This document shows, one piece after another, positions 17,843 to 26,987 of a DNA stretch of 35,870 nt. Each line of letters starts with the position of its first letter. Positions within the stretch are counted from its first letter, which is position 1. The translations under genes were made by a program, and so were the position numbers. Source of the stretch: Flavobacteriales bacterium (lineage in GTDB: Bacteria; Bacteroidota; Bacteroidia; Flavobacteriales; Flavobacteriaceae); contig SGZC01000004.1 of assembly GCA_004213605.1 (NCBI GenBank), forward strand, positions 1 to 35,870. The letters are read 5' to 3'. Below the pieces are notes generated by a model. It was not told the origin of the DNA. It made no database searches and saw nothing but the letters and a program-made list of their open reading frames with translations.

Positions 17843-18238
17843 ATGAAAAAAGATATAAAAATTCCAGTTGTCGAAAAAATTCAAGTGCTTGCGACTCAAG
17901 AGTGGGACAAAGATTTTTTAGCTAAAACTTGGAATGTTTATGTGGTTAACAATCGCGAAGATATTATAGAGTCTGTTTTAGTGATGTCAAGAGGCAATTA
18001 TAAAAATAAAAAAACCTCTACCTTACGCCATGGTTTAGGAGATTTGCCGCCTCATATGGGAGCGAAAGTAGAAATGATTACAGAGGAGGTTTTAGGCTTT
18101 ACCAATGAGTATATCGTCACTTTTTTTGCTGAAGGACAACTTTTTGACAAAACATTTATTTTTAAGCCTTATAGCGTCAAAGAAAACAATACGGTGTTTA
18201 TTGATTTGATGGGACAAGATTGCGTATTAGCTGTGTAG
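17843..18238 (+). CDS. Small uncharacterised protein immediately downstream of pheS
   Basis: 131 aa, 19 nt after the pheS stop, same strand; no aminoacyl-tRNA synthetase motif seen. Confidence 0.85.
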   Translation: MKKDIKIPVVEKIQVLATQEWDKDFLAKTWNVYVVNNREDIIESVLVMSRGNYKNKKTSTLRHGLGDLPPHMGAKVEMITEEVLGFTNEYIVTFFAEGQLFDKTFIFKPYSVKENNTVFIDLMGQDCVLAV

Positions 18239-18271
18239 CGAAAACCTTTGATGGAGTTTTTACTGTATGAA

Positions 18272-19273
18272 TTAATCCAATTTATTAGTGAGATCTTTAA
18301 ATATATCCTTAGCATTTCCACCCTCATACAAAATAGTATAAACAGCGTTTATTATCGGAGTCTTGGCATTATTTTCTTTATTTAAATTTAGTTGATATGC
18401 GCTTTTGGCAGCATAATACCCTTCAGCCACCATACTCATTTCCATTTGTGCACTTTTTACTGTATATCCTTTACCAATCATGTTACCAAACATTCTATTT
18501 CTACTAAAGGTAGAGTAGCCAGTCACTAACAAATCTCCTAAATACGCAGAGCCATTAATGTCTCGTTTCATCTTATAAACTTTCTTTACATATTTTTTCA
18601 TTTCACGAATAGCGTTACTCATTAAAACACTTTGAAAGTTATCTCCATAGCCTAATCCGTGTGCTATTCCAGCTGCAATGGCATAAATATTTTTAAGCAT
18701 TGCTGCGTATTCCGTACCAATAATATCCTCACTTATTTTACATTTTATATAATCACAGCTTAAGGATTGCGATACCACCTGTGCTTTTACTTCTTTTGCA
18801 CAAGCAATGGTAAGGTAAGAAAGACGTTCTAATGCAACTTCTTCTGCGTGACAAGGGCCCGATATAATTCCTATGTTTTCAAAAGGCACCTCTTGAAAAT
18901 TACAAAAATGTTCTCCAACAATCAAATTGGTTTCTGGTACAATTCCTTTGATAGCAGAAAATATTACTTTGTCTTTAATGTCGACAGTAAGTAATTCAAG
19001 TTCTTTATATAAAAAAGCAGAGGGAATTACAAAAATAAGATAATCGGCATAAGTGGCCGATTCATTAATATCGTTACTGAGTTTTAGTTTTGAGGTGTCA
19101 AACTCAACAGAGCTTAGATAATTAGGATTGTGTTTATGTTTATGGAGATATTTTAAGGCTGATTCGTTTCGCATGTACCATCCAACTTCTTCTAAATTTT
19201 CACACAACATTTTCACAATAGCCGTTGCCCAACTTCCTCCACCAAAAACAGCAAACTTTGGTTTACTTGACAT
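18272..19273 (-). CDS. gpsA: NAD(P)-dependent glycerol-3-phosphate dehydrogenase
   Basis: FAVFGGGSWATAIVKML, SGPCHAEEVA, AAMLKNIYAIAAGIAHGLGYGDN, YLGDLLVTGYSTFSRNR. Confidence 0.96.
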   Translation of the reverse strand: MSSKPKFAVFGGGSWATAIVKMLCENLEEVGWYMRNESALKYLHKHKHNPNYLSSVEFDTSKLKLSNDINESATYADYLIFVIPSAFLYKELELLTVDIKDKVIFSAIKGIVPETNLIVGEHFCNFQEVPFENIGIISGPCHAEEVALERLSYLTIACAKEVKAQVVSQSLSCDYIKCKISEDIIGTEYAAMLKNIYAIAAGIAHGLGYGDNFQSVLMSNAIREMKKYVKKVYKMKRDINGSAYLGDLLVTGYSTFSRNRMFGNMIGKGYTVKSAQMEMSMVAEGYYAAKSAYQLNLNKENNAKTPIINAVYTILYEGGNAKDIFKDLTNKLD

Positions 19274-19339
19274 AAAAATAATATTTAACTCAAAAATACA
19301 TAATAATAACAGGCTCTACAAAATAAGTTCTTTGGAGCT

Positions 19340-19924
19340 TTATTTATAAAAATTCATTTCGTCTAAATATTCCCAAACTTTTTGTGGTAATAAAGGTTTG
19401 ACGTTTTTGTTTGATTTAATACTTTTTCTAATAAATGTGGAAGATATTTCTACTACAGGCGCAGCTACTTCTATTATTTTTGAATGATTAGATAACATTA
19501 TTTCACTATCGCCTTTTGAAATTCTTGGGTAGATATAAATAAAATACCGATCTAAGATTACCTCAAAATTTTTCCATTTATGGAAGCTTTTTAAATTGTC
19601 TTCTCCCATGATCAAACAAAAATTTATAGTTGGATGTTTTTCTTCAAGTGCAACTAAAGTATTCACGGTAAAACTTGGTTGCGGAAGATGGAATTCTATG
19701 TTGCTAGCTTTTAAATTCGGAAAATCTTCAGTTGCAATTCGAACCATTGCTAATCGATGCACATCGTCCAATAAGGTTTTCTTTTTTTTATGAGGATTAT
19801 GAGGAGTAACTACCATCCAGACCTCTTCAAGATCAGAAAATTCAGCTATATGATTTGCAATGATTAAATGTCCTACGTGGATAGGGTTAAAGCTCCCAAA
19901 AAACAAACCAACTTTTTTATTCAT
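19340..19924 (-). CDS. nadD: Nicotinate-nucleotide adenylyltransferase
   Basis: VGLFFGSFNPIHVGHLIIANHI, VVTPHNPHKKKKTL, LIMGEDNL, ISSTFIRKSI. Alternative ATG start at 19933. Confidence 0.95.
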   Translation of the reverse strand: MNKKVGLFFGSFNPIHVGHLIIANHIAEFSDLEEVWMVVTPHNPHKKKKTLLDDVHRLAMVRIATEDFPNLKASNIEFHLPQPSFTVNTLVALEEKHPTINFCLIMGEDNLKSFHKWKNFEVILDRYFIYIYPRISKGDSEIMLSNHSKIIEVAAPVVEISSTFIRKSIKSNKNVKPLLPQKVWEYLDEMNFYK

Positions 19925-20498
19925 TTCCTTCATGAATAAATTTTTCTACTAATTCTTCAGCTTCATTTAATGCAATATCTAAATCGTTATTTTCTATAAT
20001 AAAATCAAACTGTGGTGCAGTGGCTAATTCGACAGAGGCTTTAGCAATTCGCATATTAATTTTCTCATCGCTTTCGGTTTTACGTTTTTTTAATCTGATT
20101 TTTAGCTCGTCTACACTGGGAGGTTTTACAAAAACAGCCAACGTTTCCTTAGGAAATTTCTTCTTAATCCTAAGGCCTCCAACAACATCGATATCAAAAA
20201 TAACATTTTTACCATTTGCCCATATTCGTTCTATTTCCTTTTTTAAGGTTCCATAAAAATTGTCACGATACACTTCTTCCCATTCTAAAAAGTCTTCCTT
20301 TTTTATATGTTGTTTAAATTGCCTCAAACTTATAAAATAATATTCTTGGCCGTGAATCTCACCTTTTCTGGGTTCTCTTGAAGTTGCAGAAATCGAAAAA
20401 TCTAGATTTAATTTTTCTTGTTTAAGCAAATATTGTACGATGGTAGTTTTTCCACTTCCTGAAGGTGCTGAAAAAACAATTAATTTTCCTCCTGCCAT
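19917..20498 (-). CDS. gmk: Guanylate kinase
   Basis: LIVFSAPSGSGKTTIVQYLL, SISATSREPRKGEIHGQEYYFIS, VIFDIDVVGGLRIK. Confidence 0.97.
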   Translation of the reverse strand: MAGGKLIVFSAPSGSGKTTIVQYLLKQEKLNLDFSISATSREPRKGEIHGQEYYFISLRQFKQHIKKEDFLEWEEVYRDNFYGTLKKEIERIWANGKNVIFDIDVVGGLRIKKKFPKETLAVFVKPPSVDELKIRLKKRKTESDEKINMRIAKASVELATAPQFDFIIENNDLDIALNEAEELVEKFIHEGNE

Positions 20499-21355
20499 TA
20501 CAAAACGTTTAGGGATTGTTCTTTAATTTTTTCCAATTCATCTTTCATTTGCACAACCAATTGTTGCATGGGAGCATGATTGGATTTTGATCCTATGGTA
20601 TTAATCTCCCTTCCAATTTCTTGACATATAAAACTTATTTTTTTACCATTTGAATCTGAAGAATCTAGCGTTTTGTTAAAGTAATTTAAATGATTTTTTA
20701 AACGTACTTTTTCCTCTGTTATATCGTATTTTTCAAGATAATAAATCAGCTCTTGTTCAAAACGGTTTTCATCCACCGCTTCTTTTAAATCTTCAACCGC
20801 TTTACGAAGGCGGTCCTTAACAATAGCGATACGATCAGTATCAATGGCTATAACTTTGGTTAATAATTCTGAAATATTTTTAATTCTTATGTTAAAATCT
20901 TTTTCCAGCACCTTCCCTTCATCAGATCTATATTTGTTAATAGCTATTAAAGCTTTATTTACAGCGTCTAAAATGTTTTCAAATTCGTTCGCATCAATTT
21001 CTTCTCGTTCGGTTTTCATAGAGTCTGGCATTTTTATAGCCATTTTTATGAGCTCTACGTCCCCAACAGGAATAATACTTTTTAGTTGCTTCATATACTG
21101 TTTTACAACAACTTCATTTACTTTTGAAGATGTTTTTTCGCCAGTAATTTCAACATATAAGTTAAAATCTACCTTTCCTCGCACTAACGATTTAGAAATA
21201 CGTTTACGAATTTCTAATTCTTTCCCTCTGTAAGAAGAGGGAACTCTTGTATTTAAATCTATATTTTTGCTGTTTAAAGATTTTATTTCTACCGTTATTT
21301 TTTTGGTTGGTAACTGGATAACCGATTTACCATATCCGGTCATAGATTTAATCAT
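20498..21355 (-). CDS. YicC/YloC family protein
   Basis: MIKSMTGYGKS N-terminus, SLNSKNIDLNTRVP, SDSNGKKISFICQEIGREINTIGSKSNHAPMQQLVVQMKDELEKIKEQ. Confidence 0.95.
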   Translation of the reverse strand: MIKSMTGYGKSVIQLPTKKITVEIKSLNSKNIDLNTRVPSSYRGKELEIRKRISKSLVRGKVDFNLYVEITGEKTSSKVNEVVVKQYMKQLKSIIPVGDVELIKMAIKMPDSMKTEREEIDANEFENILDAVNKALIAINKYRSDEGKVLEKDFNIRIKNISELLTKVIAIDTDRIAIVKDRLRKAVEDLKEAVDENRFEQELIYYLEKYDITEEKVRLKNHLNYFNKTLDSSDSNGKKISFICQEIGREINTIGSKSNHAPMQQLVVQMKDELEKIKEQSLNVL

Positions 21356-21403
21356 AGAATTGCCATTTTATAAGTCAAAGGTACTAAAATACAATGGAGT
21401 AAA

Positions 21404-21766
21404 TTAGTTGGATATCTTGTGATGATCTTTCTCTTTAAATTTTCTTTTGAGTTGTTTCTCTGTGAAATACAAAACGGAAAGGATTAACGCGGAATGAATT
21501 ATAATTGTTATGAGAAAATTATTTTTAGGATAGAGAAAATATAAGAAAGGCGGAATGAAAAACGAATAGACAGAAAAATTAATTAAAAGCTTTGCAGCAT
21601 ACTTATTAGCAAAAGACCAATTCTCATTATTTTTCATAGACCGTTTCGTTCTGTAACCATAGAAATAATTTATTTTTTTTGGTGGATATTTAAAATATAT
21701 AAAGGAAATGATTAGCATAAAAATACAATATCCTAATGCGATTATTAATTGATTTTCATTGGTCAT
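21404..21766 (-). CDS. SdpI family membrane protein
   Basis: 120 aa with TM segments and YGYRTKRSMKNNENWSFANKYAAKL. Confidence 0.75.
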   Translation of the reverse strand: MTNENQLIIALGYCIFMLIISFIYFKYPPKKINYFYGYRTKRSMKNNENWSFANKYAAKLLINFSVYSFFIPPFLYFLYPKNNFLITIIIHSALILSVLYFTEKQLKRKFKEKDHHKISN

Positions 21767-22758
21767 AGCTTTTCATTTAAAAAAGTAATGGTTCTTTTTT
21801 CGCTGTAATATGTTTCGTTGGTATAATGAAACCCTACATGTCCTCCAAAGGTAGGTGTTTCTAAATATATATACTTTGAAAATTCTGCATTTTCAAATGG
21901 GAAACAATCAGTACTTAAAAAACTATCATTTTTAGCATTTAAAATCAAGACAGGAATTTTAATAGTTGGTAAGAATTGTTTGCTGCTGTTTTTTTGATAG
22001 TAGTCATATGCATTTTTAAATCCATGTGCTTTTGAAGTATAAATATCATCAAAATCTTTTAAAGTTTTAACTTTTTTTAATTCTGTTACAGACATCTTAT
22101 CGGGATATTGCTTCATTTTTAGTTTGTATTTTTTACGCAAGCTTTTTAAAAATACAGTTCTATAAGGCCAGTTTTTTCGCTCGTTTAAACTTTCTAAAGA
22201 TCCTCTTAAACTTATTGGGACCGATATTGCCACTCCTTTTTTTATTTCTTTGGGGAGATCATCTCGTTCTCCTAAATACTTTAACAACAAATTAGCTCCC
22301 AGACTAAAACCAACTAACACTATTTCCCGATAGACTTCCTTTTGTAAAATATGAGTTATTAAAAATTCTAAATCGTCTGTTTTTCCTGAATGGTATGATT
22401 GATAGGCTAAATTATTTTCGCCACTACAGCCCCTGTAATTCATTGCAGCAATATTATAATTGTTTTTTAATAATTCATTAGCAGCACCTTTAATATATGT
22501 TCTTTGAGCATTTCCCTCAAGACCGTGCAATAAAATAGCTACTTTCCCAGAAGGGTTTTTGGTAAAAGACCAATCAATATCAATAAAATCATTGTCAGGT
22601 AAAATTACTCGTTCTCTTTCCTGAACTAAACCAGGAGGAACTCTTAGTTTTGCTGAGTATATCGTTGAAAAATGTCCGTTCTTATAAAAAAAAGAAGGCG
22701 TATAAATACTATTTACAATCGGCATTTTTTTTAGCAAAGTAAAAAAAATACGCATCAT
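21763..22758 (-). CDS. Alpha/beta hydrolase, YheT-like
   Basis: AILLHGLEGNAQRTYIKGAA, MNYRGCSGENN, LVGFSLGANLLLKYLGE nucleophile elbow; ATGA overlap with the downstream SdpI-like gene. Confidence 0.92.
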   Translation of the reverse strand: MMRIFFTLLKKMPIVNSIYTPSFFYKNGHFSTIYSAKLRVPPGLVQERERVILPDNDFIDIDWSFTKNPSGKVAILLHGLEGNAQRTYIKGAANELLKNNYNIAAMNYRGCSGENNLAYQSYHSGKTDDLEFLITHILQKEVYREIVLVGFSLGANLLLKYLGERDDLPKEIKKGVAISVPISLRGSLESLNERKNWPYRTVFLKSLRKKYKLKMKQYPDKMSVTELKKVKTLKDFDDIYTSKAHGFKNAYDYYQKNSSKQFLPTIKIPVLILNAKNDSFLSTDCFPFENAEFSKYIYLETPTFGGHVGFHYTNETYYSEKRTITFLNEKL

Positions 22759-22792
22759 ACTTCAAAAAAGAATTTTATTTTTGAAAAAAAAG

Positions 22793-23269
22793 ATGTATTC
22801 AAAAGAATTTGAAGTTCGATGGAGTGATTTAGACGCAAATCGTCACTTAGCCAATAGTAGTTATATTAACTTTATGAGTCATACGCGCTTGAGTTATATG
22901 ATGGAAAACGGTTTTGGGCAACAGAACATGGTAAAAAATAATATTGGGCCTGTAGTTTTTTATGAACATATGTTTTATTTTAAAGAGATTTTTGCAGGAG
23001 AACCAATTCGGGTGTCTCTTCAATTGAAAGGGATTTCTAAAAATGGAATGTATTTTGAATTTCAGCATAATTTTTACAATCATGAGGGGAAAAACATGGC
23101 ACGTTGTAATATGATGGGAGGTTGGATCGATCTTCAAACTAGAAAGTTACGAGACTTACCTGAAAAACTTTTTTCAATATTAGATGATTTAGAAACAACA
23201 GCAGATTTTAAAATTCTAACAAAGGAAGACACTAGAAAATTCAATCAATTTCCTCAAAAACTTAGTTAA
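22793..23269 (+). CDS. Acyl-CoA thioesterase (4HBT hotdog fold)
   Basis: FEVRWSDLDANRHLANSSYINFMSHTRLSYM. The ORF-track start 22781 is TTG; ATG 22793 is preferred. Confidence 0.9.
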   Translation: MYSKEFEVRWSDLDANRHLANSSYINFMSHTRLSYMMENGFGQQNMVKNNIGPVVFYEHMFYFKEIFAGEPIRVSLQLKGISKNGMYFEFQHNFYNHEGKNMARCNMMGGWIDLQTRKLRDLPEKLFSILDDLETTADFKILTKEDTRKFNQFPQKLS

Positions 23270-24156
23270 GCAATTTTAGGTTTTCGGGTTGACAAAAATA
23301 CGCCTACAAAAATTAATATTGCTGAACCTATCCGGAGCGGATTTAAAGAATCAGCTTCCATCATTACAGCGAAAATAACTGCGATAACCGGTTGTAAATA
23401 TATAAATGCTCCTATGGTCGAAGGTTGTAGTTGTTTTAAAGCATATATATTGAAAAGATAGGTAAAAAAAGTAGTGCCAATTACAACAAATGCCAACTTC
23501 CCAATAATAAGTAAAGGTAACGCTTGCCAATTAACTGCAGCAAATTCGTTAAATCCGATAGGGAAATTAATCACAAAAGCTATTAAAAAAAACCATTTCA
23601 TTAAGGTGATAGAATGATATTTTTTAACAAGAGGTTTAACAATTATTAAATATATGGCGTATGATGTAGCGTTAATTAAAAACAAAATATTTCCTAAAGG
23701 AATATTTGGCGCGTTGTTTTGTTTCTTTATTCCAAAAAATATTAAGGCTAACGCTCCTAAAAGTCCTAATCCAATACCCACATATTTACGCCAAGTAATC
23801 TTTTCTTTTAAAAAAACCGCAGACAGTATAAGTAATATAACAGGAACTAGTGTTATTACCACTGAACTATTTATTGGTGTTGAAAGGCTCAATCCTTTGA
23901 AGAACATCAGCATATTGATTGTCATTCCAAACAATCCACAAGCTACAAAACGCAACATGTCAGACTTTTCTATTTTTTCATTAGGAAACCCAATACTAAA
24001 TAGCCAAAAAAGAGCAGCAGCTCCACTTATACGTAAAAAAATAAACCCGTAAGGTTCAATTACATATGGCATTAAATCTTTTGCGATCGTATGGTTGATA
24101 CCGTAAATAACACTAGTAGCAGTTGCTGCAAGAAAGGCAAGGTTACGTTGATTCAT
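23266..24156 (-). CDS. EamA/DMT family transporter
   Basis: About ten hydrophobic segments; ...IYGINHTIAKDLMPYVIEPYGFIFLRISGAAALFWL... and ...GAFIYLQPVIAVIFAVMM.... Confidence 0.93.
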   Translation of the reverse strand: MNQRNLAFLAATATSVIYGINHTIAKDLMPYVIEPYGFIFLRISGAAALFWLFSIGFPNEKIEKSDMLRFVACGLFGMTINMLMFFKGLSLSTPINSSVVITLVPVILLILSAVFLKEKITWRKYVGIGLGLLGALALIFFGIKKQNNAPNIPLGNILFLINATSYAIYLIIVKPLVKKYHSITLMKWFFLIAFVINFPIGFNEFAAVNWQALPLLIIGKLAFVVIGTTFFTYLFNIYALKQLQPSTIGAFIYLQPVIAVIFAVMMEADSLNPLRIGSAILIFVGVFLSTRKPKIA

Positions 24157-24168
24157 AGGGGGATTTAT

Positions 24169-25179
24169 TTATTTTAACTCCCAGCCAAAACCACTATTGA
24201 ACACATAATCAAATTCACTACCTGTATCTGCTGGCTGATTATCATAATTTAATGAAAAATCAAATTTTATATAAAAATCCCAAGGCATATCATATTTTAG
24301 ATTGATATTATAATCAAATCTAAAACGATCACTTTCGGTTAAACTATAATAGCCAATGACATCAGTGCTTAGGTAAAAGTCATTAAAATCAAACATATTT
24401 AACCCTGCTCCAAGGTTTACCTCCGTTGAGTTTTTGTCTACTGTAGGATCAAAATAGGTTTCAATATTATAGTTTAATCCAGTTCTTAGCCCTAGATAAA
24501 GTTTATTGGTTCGCATAATATATTTCCCAATTCCCAACAGACTCGTTGTTCTTCCTTTTAAGGCTTGTTCTGTGTTTGATAAAAATGAAACTTGAGCAAT
24601 TCCAAAAAAATCATTAACAAAAAATCGTTGAGCATCTAAGTCTCCCTGTATCCTTTTTGTGATATCTACTTCATCTTGGTTGTTAATGGTATTGCCATAA
24701 CTAGCATTAAAGTTCCATTTTTTACCAACATACATTAGAGCACTATTTAGGTTAAACTGAACTGCATTGTTTGCTTTAGTTAAATTAAAACCTAAATCTA
24801 TATTTCCTTTAAACCTGCTCCAAAATTTTGTTCCAGATTCTTTAACCTGCGAAAGGTTTTCGAGATTTGTTTCAAAAACAAATCCTTTATTATCTCTTAT
24901 TTCTATAATATTGGTTTTAGTTGTTTTTGCTGTGCCAAGATAATACTCACCATTCAATAACAATATTACAAAAGTTTGGTTGAGGTAAATTTCAGAAACC
25001 TCCTTAAACTCAATCTTAAAATCCTTATCACTGTAGGATGTTTTCATAGTTAAGGTGCCATTTAACAGTGTTTTAATCTCACCTACAAGGACATCATTGT
25101 TTTTAAATTTTATAGAATCGTTTTGAGAGAAGCTATAAAATCCCATTAAAAAAAATACAATAAATAATGGCTTAGTCAT
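24169..25179 (-). CDS. DUF481 (YdiY-like) outer-membrane beta-barrel protein
   Basis: Signal peptide, DSIKFKNNDVLVGEIKTLLNGTLTMKTSYSDKDFKIEFKEVSEI, then beta-barrel-like repeats. Confidence 0.85.
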   Translation of the reverse strand: MTKPLFIVFFLMGFYSFSQNDSIKFKNNDVLVGEIKTLLNGTLTMKTSYSDKDFKIEFKEVSEIYLNQTFVILLLNGEYYLGTAKTTKTNIIEIRDNKGFVFETNLENLSQVKESGTKFWSRFKGNIDLGFNLTKANNAVQFNLNSALMYVGKKWNFNASYGNTINNQDEVDITKRIQGDLDAQRFFVNDFFGIAQVSFLSNTEQALKGRTTSLLGIGKYIMRTNKLYLGLRTGLNYNIETYFDPTVDKNSTEVNLGAGLNMFDFNDFYLSTDVIGYYSLTESDRFRFDYNINLKYDMPWDFYIKFDFSLNYDNQPADTGSEFDYVFNSGFGWELK

Positions 25180-25212
25180 TATAATTTTTAATTGTCAAAA
25201 ATAACTAAAATT

Positions 25213-25563
25213 TTACAATAAAGATTGTACTGCAGCTGCAACTATTTTCTTACTATTTCCGATAAAAATTTGATCATCATTTATTAAAATAGGTCGTTTT
25301 AAAAAAGTATAATGTTCTAATATCAAATTTTTAAAATCTATTTCTTTTAACTTTTTACTTTTCAATTTTCTATTAATATACAATCGTGAACGTTTATTTA
25401 CCAACTCCTCATAACTATTTGTAAATTCATATAATATTTCGAGTTCTTTTTTACTTATAGGCTCCATCTTTATCTCTTGTTTGATGAATTTGCTAGATAA
25501 GTTTAATTCTTTTAAAATTCTTTTATTACTGTCGCAAGTCGAAAGGTAGAATACTTTTTTCAT
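25213..25563 (-). CDS. ArsC/Spx-like (arsenate reductase family) protein
   Basis: 116 aa: YLSTCDSNKRILKEL, LKRPILINDDQIFIGNSKK. Confidence 0.8.
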   Translation of the reverse strand: MKKVFYLSTCDSNKRILKELNLSSKFIKQEIKMEPISKKELEILYEFTNSYEELVNKRSRLYINRKLKSKKLKEIDFKNLILEHYTFLKRPILINDDQIFIGNSKKIVAAAVQSLL

Positions 25564-25716
25564 AGTTTATAATAATTTTTTTAATCTATTTTGATTTTTA
25601 GTGAGTTAAAACAACATAAAAAGTAAATATAAATACTTTTTTGAGCCTTGATACTATTTGCTGTTTTTTTAATATAAATCTAAAAATGATTATTTTCGCT
25701 TTCTAAATAATTTTAT

Positions 25717-26856
25717 ATGAAATTCAACACCAAAACTATACACGGAGGCCAAGAACACGACAAGGCTTATGGAGCCGTAATGCCACCTATATATCAAACT
25801 TCAACCTATGCTCAAAGTACTCCAGGAAGGCATAAAGGTTATGAATATTCAAGAACCCACAATCCAACTCGTTCTGCTTTAGAAAAGAGTTTTGCCAGTT
25901 TAGAAAACGGCAACTATGGTTTGGCATTTGCTAGCGGATTAGCTGCAATAGATGCGGTATTAAAATTACTTCGTCCCGGAGATGAAGTTATTTCAACAAA
26001 CGATTTGTATGGTGGATCCTATAGACTGTTTTCTCAGATTTACGCAAATTTTGGAATTAAATTTCATTTTATAGGAATGAAAAATGCTGAAAACATAGAA
26101 GCATTTGTGACTAAAAACACTAAATTAATTTGGGTAGAGACTCCAACTAACCCCATGTTAAATATTATTGATATCAAAAAAGCTGCAAGTATTGCAAAAA
26201 AACATCAAATTTTACTAGGTGTAGACAACACCTTTGCAACACCCTATCTTCAACAACCTCTTGAATTAGGTGCCGATATTGTGATGCACAGTGCTACAAA
26301 ATATTTAGGAGGGCATAGTGACGTCATAATGGGAGCTTTGGTTGTTAAGAAAAAAGAATTGGCGGATCGCCTTTATTTTATTCAAAATTCAAGTGGTGCA
26401 GTTTGTGGGCCCCAAGATAGTTTTTTATTACTTCGAGGAATAAAGACGTTACATGTTAGAATGGAGCGTCATTGCATCAACGGAAGAGCCGTTGCTGAAT
26501 ATCTTGAGAGTCATCCGAAAATTGAAAAGGTTTACTGGCCAGGCCTTAAACATCATACCAACCACGAGGTTGCAAAGTCTCAAATGAAAGATTTTGGAGG
26601 TATGATATCATTTACTACAAAAGGGGACAGCTACGAACAGGCAAAAAAAATAGTTGAAAATTTAAAAATATTCACACTTGCAGAAAGTTTAGGAGGTGTA
26701 GAAAGTTTATCGGGTCATCCAGCAAGCATGACTCATGCGAGCATTCCAAAAGAAGAGAGAGAAAAGACAGGCATTGTTGATTCTTTAATTAGATTGAGTG
26801 TTGGGATTGAAGATAAAGATGATTTAATAGAAGATTTACGTCATGCAATAGGTTAA
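25717..26856 (+). CDS. Trans-sulfuration PLP enzyme (cystathionine gamma-synthase/lyase family)
   Basis: TIHGGQEHDKAYGAVMPPIYQTSTYAQ, YEYSRTHNPTRSALE, HSATKYLGGHSDVIMGA (PLP Lys), SLGGVESLSGHPASMTHASIP. Confidence 0.95.
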   Translation: MKFNTKTIHGGQEHDKAYGAVMPPIYQTSTYAQSTPGRHKGYEYSRTHNPTRSALEKSFASLENGNYGLAFASGLAAIDAVLKLLRPGDEVISTNDLYGGSYRLFSQIYANFGIKFHFIGMKNAENIEAFVTKNTKLIWVETPTNPMLNIIDIKKAASIAKKHQILLGVDNTFATPYLQQPLELGADIVMHSATKYLGGHSDVIMGALVVKKKELADRLYFIQNSSGAVCGPQDSFLLLRGIKTLHVRMERHCINGRAVAEYLESHPKIEKVYWPGLKHHTNHEVAKSQMKDFGGMISFTTKGDSYEQAKKIVENLKIFTLAESLGGVESLSGHPASMTHASIPKEEREKTGIVDSLIRLSVGIEDKDDLIEDLRHAIG

Positions 26857-26940
26857 TTATTATATGATATTAGTATGTTTTTTAAAATTAGGATAGTTCT
26901 TTTATTTTTAAAAAATATGGGGCAATTTTTAGATAAGGCT

Positions 26941-26948
26941 TATATTTG
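26941..26948 (+). promoter_or_regulatory. Candidate -7 box TATATTTG for gdhA
   Basis: TAnnTTTG match; it overlaps the TTG start used in the ORF track, supporting ATG 26988. Confidence 0.5.
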
Positions 26949-26987
26949 CAAAAAAATAATACTAATTGTTTCAATAAATTAAATTTT

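Noticed and set aside
26946-26987. TTG start for gdhA given by the ORF track
   Set aside because: It overlaps the candidate -7 box TATATTTG, and the sequence from ATG 26988 gives the usual N-terminus.
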